From NCBI RefSeq assembly GCF_023073355.1, contig NZ_JADPJI010000006.1, positions 310,001-374,000 on the forward strand: a stretch of DNA of 64,000 nt, given 5' to 3'. This document shows positions 33,710-42,431 of this stretch, one piece after another. Positions within the stretch are counted from its first letter, which is position 1; each line of letters starts with the position of its first letter. The translations under genes were made by a program, and so were the position numbers. The stretch is from Bradyrhizobium sp. 199. GTDB taxonomy: Bacteria > Pseudomonadota > Alphaproteobacteria > Rhizobiales > Xanthobacteraceae. The notes beneath the pieces were generated by a model, which saw nothing but the letters and a program-made list of their open reading frames with translations, was not told the DNA's origin and searched no databases.

Positions 33710-34084
33710 TTACGAACCACCGCGCCTGTTTTGACCCGCGCCCGCCGTTCTCACCACATTCACCACGCCGGCGACGAAGCCCAGCAGCAGGAACACGATA
33801 AACCCGAAAGGCGACGTCGACAGTAAGCGGTCGAACCCCCAGCCAATCCCCGCTCCGACAACGACCCCGGCGACCAACTCCGACGATAACCGGAAACCAA
33901 GCGCCATCGCCGAGGCTCTGGCCGCTCTGTCTTCACCGTCACCTGCGGGTTGCTCGGTCTTGACGTGGCGGCCGCGAAATTCGGACAACCGCTGATCAAG
34001 ATTTCCGAGCCGTTCGGAAAGCGCAGCTTCCTCGGGCGATCTATCGCGACCTCCATTCTCGCCGTGTCCCGTGCCCTGTGCCAT
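33710..34084 (-). CDS. atpI: ATP synthase subunit I (AtpI)
   Basis: A 124-aa protein: a hydrophilic N-terminus (~60 aa) rich in Gly, Arg and Glu, then two membrane helices (LVAGVVVGAGIGWGFDRLLS and FGFIVFLLLGFVAGVVNVV) of the AtpI/AtpZ family. It acts in c-ring assembly or Mg2+ supply. It is first in the F0 operon, directly behind a good sigma-70 promoter. Confidence 0.92.
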   Translation of the reverse strand: MAQGTGHGENGGRDRSPEEAALSERLGNLDQRLSEFRGRHVKTEQPAGDGEDRAARASAMALGFRLSSELVAGVVVGAGIGWGFDRLLSTSPFGFIVFLLLGFVAGVVNVVRTAGAGQNRRGGS

Positions 34085-34444
34085 GCAACGAAGACCCGAA
34101 ACGCCGCGGCTGAATGGAAATTACGCCCGCCACCCTCAAAAGCCGCGCGGACCATACTGATGGCCCATAATCAAGTCAAGCCAAGTCACGATCGTGTCGC
34201 TTTCGATTATGTGTCTGATTTATATGATGTTATTGGCGCGCACGGCAGCGCTGCACACAGCGTGACGCCGCACCGCAGCAGATCGCTTCATGATCCGCGA
34301 ACGCGGCTGCCCTTTCGCGACGCTTCCGGGATCGAAGACGCTGCCGCGATCGTTGATGTCGGGTGTGCGTTTTGGGCGGCGGATCGTCTCACCGGGGTGT
34401 AGAATTTGCCAGATTGCCACCTGCACGTCGTGGCGGAGAGCGCG
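34085..34444. other. 360-bp divergent intergenic region
   Basis: It contains the atp promoter on its left side and an AT-rich stretch near 34195-34235. An open minus-strand frame at 34220-34426 lacks family features. No RNA gene was recognised. Confidence 0.6.
34151..34179 (-). promoter_or_regulatory. Sigma-70 promoter of the atp F0 operon
   Basis: On the minus strand, TTGACT (34179-34174), a 17-bp spacer, and TATGGT (34156-34151). The expected start is near 34144, giving a ~60-nt leader before atpI. Confidence 0.75.
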
Positions 34445-34981
34445 ATGAGACCCGTGAAATCATCCACAACATTCTGGCTTGCAGCGGCGGCATTGGCCGC
34501 GGCGACGGCGCTCAGCGGCGGCCTCGAGGCGGCGCAATCTGCGCCGGACAGCGAAAACGGTCGCTACAGCATGACGCCGATGCCCGAGGGCGTGCTGCGG
34601 CTCGACACCCGGACCGGCACGGTGTCGACCTGCACCAGGAACGGCGCCGGCTGGGCCTGCTACGCGGTGCCGGACGAACGAACGGCGCTCGACGCCGAGA
34701 TCGGCAGGCTCCAGGCCGAGGTCGAGAGGCTGAAGGGGCAGCTCGCGGCGGCGCCGACGGTACCGGGCAAGATCGACGAGGCGCTGCCGAAATCCGACCC
34801 CTTGACGAAAGCCGAACCCAAGTCGGCCGAGCGCAAGTCCGCCGAGGGCGAGCGCAAGATCGAGATCCCGCTGCCGAGCGATCAGGACGTCGATCGCGTG
34901 ATGTCGTTTCTGGAAAAGGCCTGGCGGCGGCTGATCGACATGGCCAACCGCGTTCAGAAGGACGTCTCGGGCAAGATTTGA
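34445..34981 (+). CDS. Exported coiled-coil protein, function unknown
   Basis: A 178-aa protein with a signal peptide (about 9-32, ending GLEAAQ), a small domain with two Cys (TVSTCTRNGAGWACYAVPDE), a heptad stretch (LDAEIGRLQAEVERLKGQL), a Pro/Lys/Glu-rich linker, and a final helix (VMSFLEKAWRRLIDMANRVQ). I recognise it only as a Rhizobiales conserved hypothetical; the layout suggests a periplasmic scaffold. ATG 34445 gives the signal peptide. Confidence 0.78.
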   Translation: MRPVKSSTTFWLAAAALAAATALSGGLEAAQSAPDSENGRYSMTPMPEGVLRLDTRTGTVSTCTRNGAGWACYAVPDERTALDAEIGRLQAEVERLKGQLAAAPTVPGKIDEALPKSDPLTKAEPKSAERKSAEGERKIEIPLPSDQDVDRVMSFLEKAWRRLIDMANRVQKDVSGKI

Positions 34982-35006
34982 CGGTCCCTCCATGGGTTGA
35001 GGTGCC

Positions 35007-35100
35007 GCAGGATGGGCAAAGGCGTTCTTACGCCGTGCCCACCATGTCTCCAGAACGACGAAAAAAGACGTGGGCACGTTTCGCTTTGCCCACGCACGGG
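35007..35100. repeat. Tandem pair of GGGCA/TGCCC intergenic palindromes
   Basis: Two related hairpins: an imperfect one at ~35011-35047 and GTGGGCA (35070-35076) with TGCCCAC (35087-35093). I recognise this type as a Bradyrhizobium intergenic repeat. Confidence 0.55.
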
Positions 35101-35126
35101 CAGTGTTCGATCAGTCGAGACCTTTC

Positions 35127-35600
35127 ATGACGTCAGCTAAATCCGTCACACGCTCGCCAGCATCCTCCGTGCAAGCCACCACGATCGCTTCGTCGTTGCT
35201 CACCGTGCAGACGCCGGGTCGCGGCTTCACTGATCTCACCAGCGAAGCCGCAAAATTCGTCGCCGAGGCTCACGGGCGCGAGGGCGCGTTGACGCTGTTC
35301 ATCCGCCATACCTCAGCGTCGCTGACGATTCAGGAGAACGCCGATCCTTCCGTCCTCGTCGACCTCACGACCGCGCTGTCCCGGCTCGCGCCGGAGAATG
35401 CCGGATGGACCCACGATACCGAAGGGCCGGACGACATGCCGGCCCACGTCAAGACGATGTTGACCGGGGCCTCGCTTCAGGTCCCGGTCCTGAACGGGAG
35501 GCTTGCACTCGGCACCTGGCAGGCGATCTATCTGATCGAGCATCGCAAGCGCCCGCACCGGCGCGAGGTGGTGCTGCAATTCATCGGCAGCAATCAATAG
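35127..35600 (+). CDS. YjbQ family protein (UPF0047)
   Basis: A 157-aa YjbQ-fold protein. Family motifs: IRHTSASLTIQENADPSV, WTHDTEGPDDMPAHVKTM and LALGTWQAIYLIEHR with the terminal RREVVLQFIG. Members have weak thiamine-phosphate-synthase-like activity in some reports; the true role is unsettled. ATG 35127 gives the family N-terminus. It is convergent with the MHS transporter gene, with a bidirectional terminator between. Confidence 0.9.
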   Translation: MTSAKSVTRSPASSVQATTIASSLLTVQTPGRGFTDLTSEAAKFVAEAHGREGALTLFIRHTSASLTIQENADPSVLVDLTTALSRLAPENAGWTHDTEGPDDMPAHVKTMLTGASLQVPVLNGRLALGTWQAIYLIEHRKRPHRREVVLQFIGSNQ

Positions 35601-35672
35601 GGCTTTTTCGAGCGAAGTGGGCGCCGGTTCGCGTCAAGAAAACGCGTCGAAACAAAAAGCTCCCATAAACAA

Positions 35673-35700
35673 AACCGGCCGCGGGAAGCCGCGGCCGGTT
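35673..35700. terminator. Bidirectional terminator, 12-bp stem
   Basis: AACCGGCCGCGG (35673-35684) pairs perfectly with CCGCGGCCGGTT (35689-35700), with a GAAG loop. On the minus strand a T-rich run follows, so it mainly serves the transporter gene. Confidence 0.88.
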
Positions 35701-35727
35701 CGTGTGGTTGAGATCGGTGCTTGTCGA

Positions 35728-37392
35728 TCAGGTCGCCTTGATGTCGACGTCCTTGGTCTCGGGCAGGAGGAAGAAGCCGATCACGACGGTAATCGATGCG
35801 AAGATGACCGGATACCAGAGGCCGGCATAGATGTCGCCGGTCGAGGCCACGATGGCGAAGGCAGTCGCCGGCAGCAGGCCACCGAACCATCCGTTGCCGA
35901 TGTGGTAGGGCAGCGACATCGAGGTGTAGCGGATGCGGGTCGGGAACAGTTCGACCAGCATCGCGGCGATCGGGCCGTACACCATGGTGACGAAGAGCAC
36001 CAGGACGAACAGCAGTCCGACGACCGCGGCCACCTGCGGACGGAAGATGTCGAACGGATGCGCCATCTTCACGATGCCCGCATCGCCGGGCTTCGGATAT
36101 CCGGCTGCCTGCACGGCGGCGAGGACGGCAGGATTGCTATCCTTCGCGTTGGTGTAGGCGACGTCCTTGCCGTTGACCACCACCTTCACGCCGGAGCCGG
36201 CTGCGCCCGGCGTGGTCGAGTACTTGACCGACGACTGCGACAGGTAGGCACGTGCGGTGTCGCAAGGCGAGGTGAAGACGCGGGTGCCGACCGGGTTGAA
36301 CAAATCGCCGCAACCTGCGGGATCGGCCACCACGTCGACCTTGACCGTTTCGATCGCCTTTTCCAGCGCCGGGTTGGCGTTGGTCGTGATCATCTTGAAG
36401 ATCGGGAAGAAAGTCAGTGCCGCGATCAGGCAGCCGCCGAGAATGATCGGCTTGCGGCCGATCTTGTCGGACAGCACGCCGAACACGATGAAGAAGCCGG
36501 TGCCGAGCAGCAGCGACCAGGCGATCAGCAGGTTGGCGGTGTAACCGTCGACCTTCAGGATCGATTGCAGGAAGAACAGCGCGTAGAACTGGCCGGTGTA
36601 CCAGACCACGCCCTGGCCCATCACGCCGCCGAGCAGCGCGAGCAGCACGAGTTTGCCGTTCTGCCAATTGCCGAAGGCTTCCGTCAGCGGCGCCTTCGAG
36701 CTCTTCCCCTCGTCCTTCATCTTCTGGAAGATCGGGGATTCATTGAGGCGAAGCCGGATCCAGACCGAGATGCCGAGCAGCAGCACCGAGACCAGGAACG
36801 GAATGCGCCAGCCCCACGCCGCGAAGTCGGCTTCGCCGAGCGCGGAACGGGTGAACAGGATCACCAGCAGCGACAGGAACAAGCCGAGCGTCGCGGTGGT
36901 TTGAATGAAGGAGGTGTAGTAGCCGCGCTTGCCGTTCGGAGCGTGCTCCGCGACATAGGTCGCCGCACCGCCATATTCGCCGCCGAGCGCCAGGCCCTGG
37001 GCGAGGCGCAACGCGATCAGGATGATCGGAGCCGCGATGCCGATGGTGGCCGCGTTCGGCAGCAGGCCGACGATGAAGGTCGACAGACCCATGATCAGGA
37101 TGGTGACGAGGAAGGTGTATTTGCGGCCGACAATGTCGCCGACCCGGCCGAACACGATCGCGCCGAACGGACGCACCAGGAAGCCGGCTGCGAACGCGAG
37201 CAGCGCGAAGATGTCGCGGGTAGCCGGCGGATAGGCCGAGAAGAACTGGGCGCCGATGATGCCGGCCAGCGAACCATAGAGGTAGAAATCGTACCACTCG
37301 AAGACGGTACCGAGCGAGGAAGCAAGAATGACGAACCGTTCGTCCTTCGTCATCCCTCCCGCGCCTGCTTGAGATACAGCCATTGTGGACAT
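35728..37392 (-). CDS. MFS transporter, metabolite:H+ symporter (MHS/ProP-like)
   Basis: A 554-aa, 12-helix permease. The N-terminal FEWYDFYLYG motif, FGRVGDIVGRKYTFL (MFS loop 2-3) and RLAQGLALGGEYGGAATYVAE are MHS signatures. Between helices 8 and 9 there is an unusual ~100-residue hydrophilic insert with two cysteines (AGCGDLFNP, SPCDTARAY), probably a periplasmic subdomain. The substrate is unknown; MHS members carry organic acids, betaines or sugars. ATG 37392 is preferred over 37443. Confidence 0.92.
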   Translation of the reverse strand: MSTMAVSQAGAGGMTKDERFVILASSLGTVFEWYDFYLYGSLAGIIGAQFFSAYPPATRDIFALLAFAAGFLVRPFGAIVFGRVGDIVGRKYTFLVTILIMGLSTFIVGLLPNAATIGIAAPIILIALRLAQGLALGGEYGGAATYVAEHAPNGKRGYYTSFIQTTATLGLFLSLLVILFTRSALGEADFAAWGWRIPFLVSVLLLGISVWIRLRLNESPIFQKMKDEGKSSKAPLTEAFGNWQNGKLVLLALLGGVMGQGVVWYTGQFYALFFLQSILKVDGYTANLLIAWSLLLGTGFFIVFGVLSDKIGRKPIILGGCLIAALTFFPIFKMITTNANPALEKAIETVKVDVVADPAGCGDLFNPVGTRVFTSPCDTARAYLSQSSVKYSTTPGAAGSGVKVVVNGKDVAYTNAKDSNPAVLAAVQAAGYPKPGDAGIVKMAHPFDIFRPQVAAVVGLLFVLVLFVTMVYGPIAAMLVELFPTRIRYTSMSLPYHIGNGWFGGLLPATAFAIVASTGDIYAGLWYPVIFASITVVIGFFLLPETKDVDIKAT

Positions 37393-37695
37393 GTTGAGTC
37401 GCTCCCCGAAATGCGTTTCCTCGCGCCCCAGATGTCCGGACATGCCGGATCAACCCAGGTCTTGCCCGCAAGGTAACATCGGCGTGAAACCCGCCCCAAT
37501 ACGACTTTCGGCCTTGCGCACTGACGTGCAGCTGACGCCGCGGACCTTGCACCCGGCAACATAGTGCCGACCCGTGGATTAACCCCGTTGCCGCAAAGGG
37601 ATAATGTCCACTTGCATGCCACCGCTGGTCGAGAAAGAATTGACCAAGGCCCCGCGCCGGCTTACTGGCCCGGTGCGATTGCCAGCAAGAGAACG
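37393..37695. other. 303-bp divergent intergenic region
   Basis: It lies between the transporter and the response regulator. I see no gene, hairpin or convincing promoter in it. Confidence 0.5.
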
Positions 37696-38367
37696 ATGAA
37701 CGCTGCCTCGACCCATCTCGTCATCGCCGATGACCACCCGTTGTTCCGCGACGCGCTGCGGCAGGCGGTGGCCGGCGTGCTGACCACGGCCAAAATCGAC
37801 GAGGCCGGATCGTTCGAGGATCTGACCAAGCTCCTGGAACAAACCTCGGACGTCGACTTGATCTTGCTCGACCTCTCGATGCCCGGGATTTCAGGCTTTT
37901 CCGGCCTGATCTACCTGCGCGCGCAATATCCGGCGATCCCGGTAGTGATTGTTTCGGCTTCCGACGACAGCGCCACGATCCGCCGCTCGCTCGATTTCGG
38001 CGCCTCCGGCTTCATTCCGAAGCGTTTCGGCGTCGAGACCTTGCGCGACGCCATCCTCAAGGTGATGGAAGGCGACGTCTGGGTTCCCGGCGACACCGAT
38101 CTGTCGGCGGCCGCCGACCCCGACATGACGCGCCTGCGCGACCGCCTGGTGACGCTGACGCCGCAGCAGGTCCGGGTTCTGATGATGCTGTCGGAGGGCT
38201 TGCTCAACAAGCAGATCGCCTATGAGCTCGGCGTGTCCGAGGCGACCATCAAGGCGCACGTCTCGGCGATCCTGCAAAAGCTCGGCGTCGAAAGCCGCAC
38301 CCAGGCGGTGATCGCCGCCGCGAAGATTGCCGGCGGCCAGTGGAAGCAGGGCACGCCGACAGGCTGA
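37696..38367 (+). CDS. CrbR/ErdR-like response regulator (NarL/FixJ type)
   Basis: A 223-aa protein with a receiver domain (DDHP at 12-15, phospho-acceptor Asp59 in LILLDLSMPG, conserved Lys in GFIPKRFG) and a LuxR HTH (TPQQVRVLMMLSEGLLNKQI, then ELGVSEATIKAHVSAILQKL). It is convergent with the SSS-type hybrid kinase 72 bp away. By family knowledge, SSS-fused kinases (CrbS/MxtR) signal to just such regulators (CrbR/ErdR) to control acetate or alcohol metabolism. Pairing here is inference from position. Confidence 0.92.
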   Translation: MNAASTHLVIADDHPLFRDALRQAVAGVLTTAKIDEAGSFEDLTKLLEQTSDVDLILLDLSMPGISGFSGLIYLRAQYPAIPVVIVSASDDSATIRRSLDFGASGFIPKRFGVETLRDAILKVMEGDVWVPGDTDLSAAADPDMTRLRDRLVTLTPQQVRVLMMLSEGLLNKQIAYELGVSEATIKAHVSAILQKLGVESRTQAVIAAAKIAGGQWKQGTPTG

Positions 38368-38439
38368 TGCCGCGACCGGCGGCTGGGGGGCCGTTTCCTA
38401 CCCGAGTTGCGAACGCCGGCTGGCCTTCGGCAGCGCCTC

Positions 38440-41400
38440 TCACTCCGCGGCCACCATCTGTTGCGTGCGCCATTGGCCAAGGAGGGCGCGGAGCGATGCC
38501 GGCTTGACCGGCTTGTTGAGCACCGCGACCTTCTCGTCGCGTGCAGCCGCTTGCACGGCGGGGCTGCGGTCGGCGGTGATCAGGATCGCGGGGATGGTAT
38601 CGCCGAAGCGGCGGCGAATGTCGCGGATCGCGGCGATGCCGTTGCCGCGGTCGAGATGATAGTCGACCAGGAGGCCGGTGACGCGTCTTCCGGCGGTTTC
38701 GATTGCGGCGATCGCAGCTTCGGGATCGGCGACCGCGATCACCTCGGCGTCCCAGGCCTTCAGCAGCGTGCGCATGCCGTCGAGGATCGCCGCATCGTTC
38801 TCGATGCAGACGATCAGGGCGCCCGAGATCGGCGTGCGCGCCAGCGGCGTCGCGCTGGTCACGGCGGCGGTATGGGTGATCGCCTTGGCGGTCGGCACCG
38901 TCACGGAGAACACCGAGCCGCCGCTCTTGTTGCCGTCGATGGCGATGCCGTGCTTGAGCACGCGCGCCAGGCGTTCGACGATCGAGAGGCCGAGCCCGAG
39001 CCCGCGCGCGATCCGCGCGCCCTGCTCCAGGCGGTGGAATTCCTTGAAGATCTCGCCGCGCTTGACCGGCGGGATGCCGACGCCGGTGTCGTAGACGCAG
39101 ATCTTGAGCGAAGGGCCTTGCCGGCGGCAGCCGACCAGCACGCGGCCCCGCGGGGTGTATTTGATCGCGTTGGAGATCAGGTTCTGCAGCAGCCGGCGCA
39201 GCAGGAGCCGATCCGACTCGACCGGCAGCGAGCAGGGCACGAAGGCGAGCTCCAGGCTCTTGGCGCGCGCGATCGGGGCGAACTCGATCTCCAGCGAGCG
39301 CATCAGGTCGGCCATCTTGAAGCTCGAGATCGATGTCGTCATCGCGCCGGCGTCGAGGCGGGAGATATCGAGCAGCGCACCGAGGATCTCTTCGATCGCC
39401 TGCAGCGATTCGTCGATGTTCTCGACCAGCCGAGTCTCCTCGCCGCTGTGCTGGCGCTCGACCAGGCTGGTGACATAGAGCCGCGCCGCGTTCAGCGGCT
39501 GGAGAATGTCGTGGCTGGCGGCGGCGAGGAAGCGCGTCTTGGAGATGCTGGCGTCTTCCGCCGTGCTCTTGGCCAGGGCCAGCTCGGAGTTCAGCCGTGT
39601 CAGTTCCTCGGTGCGGTCGCGCACGCGCTTTTCCAGGGTCGCGTTGGCGCGCTCCAGTGCTTCGGCCGCCTCGAACGTCGGCGTGACGTCGGTGAAGGTA
39701 ATGACGAAGCCGCCGCCGGGCATGCGGTTGGTCAAAATCTCGATCACCATGTGGCGGTCGGGCAGGCGCTCGAGATAAGGCTCGCTGTCGGTGGTGTAAG
39801 CTGCGAGCCGACGCTCCAGCATGGCCTCCCGCTCGACCGCGTCATCCGGCTCGCTCACGCCCATGAATTCCAGGATCTCACGCAAGGGCGTGCCGAACTG
39901 AATGAAATGCGGGGGAACATTGAGGAGATCGCCGAACTGGCGGTTGGAGCAGATCAACTGCAGGTCGGCGTCGAACACCGCGATGCCCTGGCGAACGTGG
40001 TTGAGGGCGGTCTGCAGGATCTCGCGGTTGAAATGCAGGGCCGCGTGCGAATCGTCGAGCAGCTTGAGTGCGGCCTTGGCCGAGACCGTGCGCTTGCGCA
40101 GCAGCAGCGACATCACAAGGCGCGAGGAGGCCGCGCCGATCGAGGAGGCGATTAGGTGCTCGGCGTGCTGCAACAGCTCGAAATCAGCGGGAGCCCCGGA
40201 CTCCAGCCGGACATTGCGCCGCGCAGAGAAGGCCTCGAAGGACTGCCGCGCGCGGTCGGGTCCGAGATATTGCGCGACGGTGGTCTGGATGTCCTGCACT
40301 GTGACGGTGGTGCGCCAGCGGCGGAAGCCCGGGGAGATCGGCGCGAGCGTGTTGGGCACGAACAAATCGGCCTGTACCAGCTCGATCGAAGACGGCCGGT
40401 GCGCCAGCGACAGCAGCACATAGGTCAGGATGTTGAGGGACAGCGACCAGATGACGCCGTGCATCAGCGGCGGCAGATCGGCGCCGAACAGCGCCTGCGG
40501 CCGCAACGCCTCGATGCCGAACGGTCCATGCTGGAGCAGCAGGATTCCCGTGGTCGAGGTGTCCATGAAGCTCGGCATGAACAGCGTGTAGAGCCACACC
40601 GCGAAGCCGACCAGCATGCCGCCGATCGCGCCACGCGCGGTCGCGCGCCGCCACAGCAGTCCGCCGAAGAAGCTCGGCGAGAGCTGGGCGATGGCGGCAA
40701 AGGAGAGCAGGCCGATCGCCGCGAGCTGGGTATTGCCGAGCGCGCGGTAGTAGAAATAAGCCATCACCATGATGGCGAAGATCGCGAGCCGCCGCGAGCG
40801 CAGCAGGAAGTCGCTGAAATCTGCGCCCCCGGTGCGCCCCTCAGGCCGTCGTTGCAGCACCAGGGGCACCACGAGGTCGTTCGAGACCATGATGGAGAGC
40901 GCGACGCATTCGACGATCACCATCGCCGTTGCCGCCGACAGGCCGCCGACGAAGATGGCGACGCTGAGCAGATCCGCACCGCCCTCCATCGGCAACGCCA
41001 GCACGTACATGTCGGGGTCGGCCGCGCCGAACGGAAAGCTGACGAGGCCGGCGAGCGCGATCGGGATCACGAACAGGTTGATGGCGATGAGGTAGAGCGG
41101 GAACAGCCAGCGCGCGCGGCCGACCTCGGCATCGCTGGAGTTCTCGACCACACTGACGTGGAACTGGCGCGGCAGCAGCATGATCGCGCAGAGCGACAGC
41201 AGCGTCATGGTGAGGAAGTTGCCGATGGATGGCGAATAGTTGATGGCGCGCACCGCCTCCGGCGTCTTCATGGCGCGCTCGATCAGCTCATGCGGCGAGA
41301 ACATCCAGAAGGTGACGAAGATGCCGGCGGCGAGGAAGGCGACCAGCTTGATGATGGATTCGGTCGCGACCGCCAGCATCAGGCCGTGCTGGTGCTCGGT

Positions 41401-41949
41401 GGCATCGGTCTGCCGCGTACCGAACAGCACCGCAAAGGCCGCCATCGTCAGCGTCACCATCAGCGCCATGTCGCCGACGATCGGGATATGGGAGAAGGCC
41501 TGGTCCTCGCTCAGGATGGTCTCCAGCGAGGATGCCACCGCCTTGAGCTGGAGCGCGATGTAGGGGACCGAGCCGATGATGGCGATCAGCGCGACGGTGG
41601 CCGCCACCGCCTGGCTCTTGCCGTAGCGGGCCCCGATGAAATCGGCGATCGAGGTGATGTTGTGGGCTTTCGCCAGCTGGATCACGCGGCGCAAGACGCC
41701 CGCGCCGAGCCCGATCATCAGGATCGGGCCGACATAGATGGCAAGGAAGTCGGTCGAGGTGCGGGTGGCGAAGCCGACCGAACCGAAGAAGGTCCAGGAG
41801 GTGCAGTAGATCGCCAGCGACAGCGGATAGATCAGCCCGGAGGCACGACCGCGGCCGGCCGGCGAGCGGCGGTCGCCATGGCTCGCCACCAGGAACAGGA
41901 AGCCGATATAGCCGAAGGCGGCGGCGATCACGCCCCAATCGTGCAGCAT
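38440..41949 (-). CDS. SSS-domain hybrid sensor kinase (CrbS/MxtR/NahK-like)
   Basis: A 1169-aa protein. The N-terminal ~500 residues form a sodium:solute-symporter (SLC5) membrane domain (IYPLSLAIYCTSWTFFGSVG, then FLAIYVGPILMIGLGAGVLR). A PAS domain lies near 660-780, with a coiled linker (EALERANATLEKRVRDRTEEL), then a HisKA domain with His813 in AAASHDILQPLN, a HATPase domain (LLQNLISNAIKYTP; YDTGVGIP; GLGLGLSIVERLA), and a C-terminal receiver with Asp1096 in LLVDYHLDRGNG. It may sense a transported solute. It is full length with all catalytic residues. Confidence 0.95.
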   Translation of the reverse strand: MLHDWGVIAAAFGYIGFLFLVASHGDRRSPAGRGRASGLIYPLSLAIYCTSWTFFGSVGFATRTSTDFLAIYVGPILMIGLGAGVLRRVIQLAKAHNITSIADFIGARYGKSQAVAATVALIAIIGSVPYIALQLKAVASSLETILSEDQAFSHIPIVGDMALMVTLTMAAFAVLFGTRQTDATEHQHGLMLAVATESIIKLVAFLAAGIFVTFWMFSPHELIERAMKTPEAVRAINYSPSIGNFLTMTLLSLCAIMLLPRQFHVSVVENSSDAEVGRARWLFPLYLIAINLFVIPIALAGLVSFPFGAADPDMYVLALPMEGGADLLSVAIFVGGLSAATAMVIVECVALSIMVSNDLVVPLVLQRRPEGRTGGADFSDFLLRSRRLAIFAIMVMAYFYYRALGNTQLAAIGLLSFAAIAQLSPSFFGGLLWRRATARGAIGGMLVGFAVWLYTLFMPSFMDTSTTGILLLQHGPFGIEALRPQALFGADLPPLMHGVIWSLSLNILTYVLLSLAHRPSSIELVQADLFVPNTLAPISPGFRRWRTTVTVQDIQTTVAQYLGPDRARQSFEAFSARRNVRLESGAPADFELLQHAEHLIASSIGAASSRLVMSLLLRKRTVSAKAALKLLDDSHAALHFNREILQTALNHVRQGIAVFDADLQLICSNRQFGDLLNVPPHFIQFGTPLREILEFMGVSEPDDAVEREAMLERRLAAYTTDSEPYLERLPDRHMVIEILTNRMPGGGFVITFTDVTPTFEAAEALERANATLEKRVRDRTEELTRLNSELALAKSTAEDASISKTRFLAAASHDILQPLNAARLYVTSLVERQHSGEETRLVENIDESLQAIEEILGALLDISRLDAGAMTTSISSFKMADLMRSLEIEFAPIARAKSLELAFVPCSLPVESDRLLLRRLLQNLISNAIKYTPRGRVLVGCRRQGPSLKICVYDTGVGIPPVKRGEIFKEFHRLEQGARIARGLGLGLSIVERLARVLKHGIAIDGNKSGGSVFSVTVPTAKAITHTAAVTSATPLARTPISGALIVCIENDAAILDGMRTLLKAWDAEVIAVADPEAAIAAIETAGRRVTGLLVDYHLDRGNGIAAIRDIRRRFGDTIPAILITADRSPAVQAAARDEKVAVLNKPVKPASLRALLGQWRTQQMVAAE

Positions 41950-42431
41950 GGGTCGGGGGCTCTCTCCCTGGGCGCGAGGACGCCCGGTCTCATTTTCCCT
42001 GCAAACCTAGCGCGTTGGGCAGGGAGAGGCGACAGCCAAATGCCTGGTAGGGGCGGGAACCGGGGTCGTCGTTAAGGGGCAGCGCGCGGTGTTGTCGGGC
42101 CTACGAGAGAGCCCCGGTGTGGCACCCCCCTCCCTGACCTTCCCGCGCAACGGCAGGGCTATCGCATATGGGAGCGCTTTCTCTGTGGCCATCCTTCGAG
42201 ACGCCCGCCATCGGCGGACCCTCAAGATGAGGTCCCAGTGTGTGGCAGCAGTTTCAACGGGCTCGGTGCCGCTTAGCCTCATCCTGAGGAGACCGCGAAG
42301 CGGTCGTCTCGAAGGACGAGGCGCGCGCTCAGCTCGTGACAAATACCAAATGCGATAGCCCTGCCCGCAACGGAGGAGGTCCAGTAGCTCCGGGGATGGT
42401 GAAAGATAGATCGAAGAAGACGTGAAACAGT
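41950..42431. other. 482-bp intergenic region carrying a MITE-like element
   Basis: Between the hybrid kinase start and the hemA stop. Nearly half is the inverted-repeat element 42152-42365; the rest shows no gene. Confidence 0.6.
42152..42365. mobile_element. 214-bp MITE-like inverted-repeat element
   Basis: Perfect 16-bp terminal inverted repeats: GGCAGGGCTATCGCAT (42152-42167) and ATGCGATAGCCCTGCC (42350-42365). CGCAAC flanks both ends directly (42146-42151 and 42366-42371); counting the next GG gives an 8-bp direct repeat that overlaps the left terminus. Internally there is a second nested inverted repeat (CCTTCGAGACG / CGTCTCGAAGG), and CCTCA...TGAGG hairpins occur. No ORF of note. The features fit a non-autonomous transposon; the parent transposase family was not identified. 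Confidence 0.65.

Noticed and set aside
34220..34426. 68-aa minus-strand open frame before atpI
   Set aside because: No motif, and it lies in the divergent control region.
38407..42075. Two long plus-strand frames (582 and 639 aa)
   Set aside because: Antisense of the SSS hybrid kinase; no domain can be read in them.
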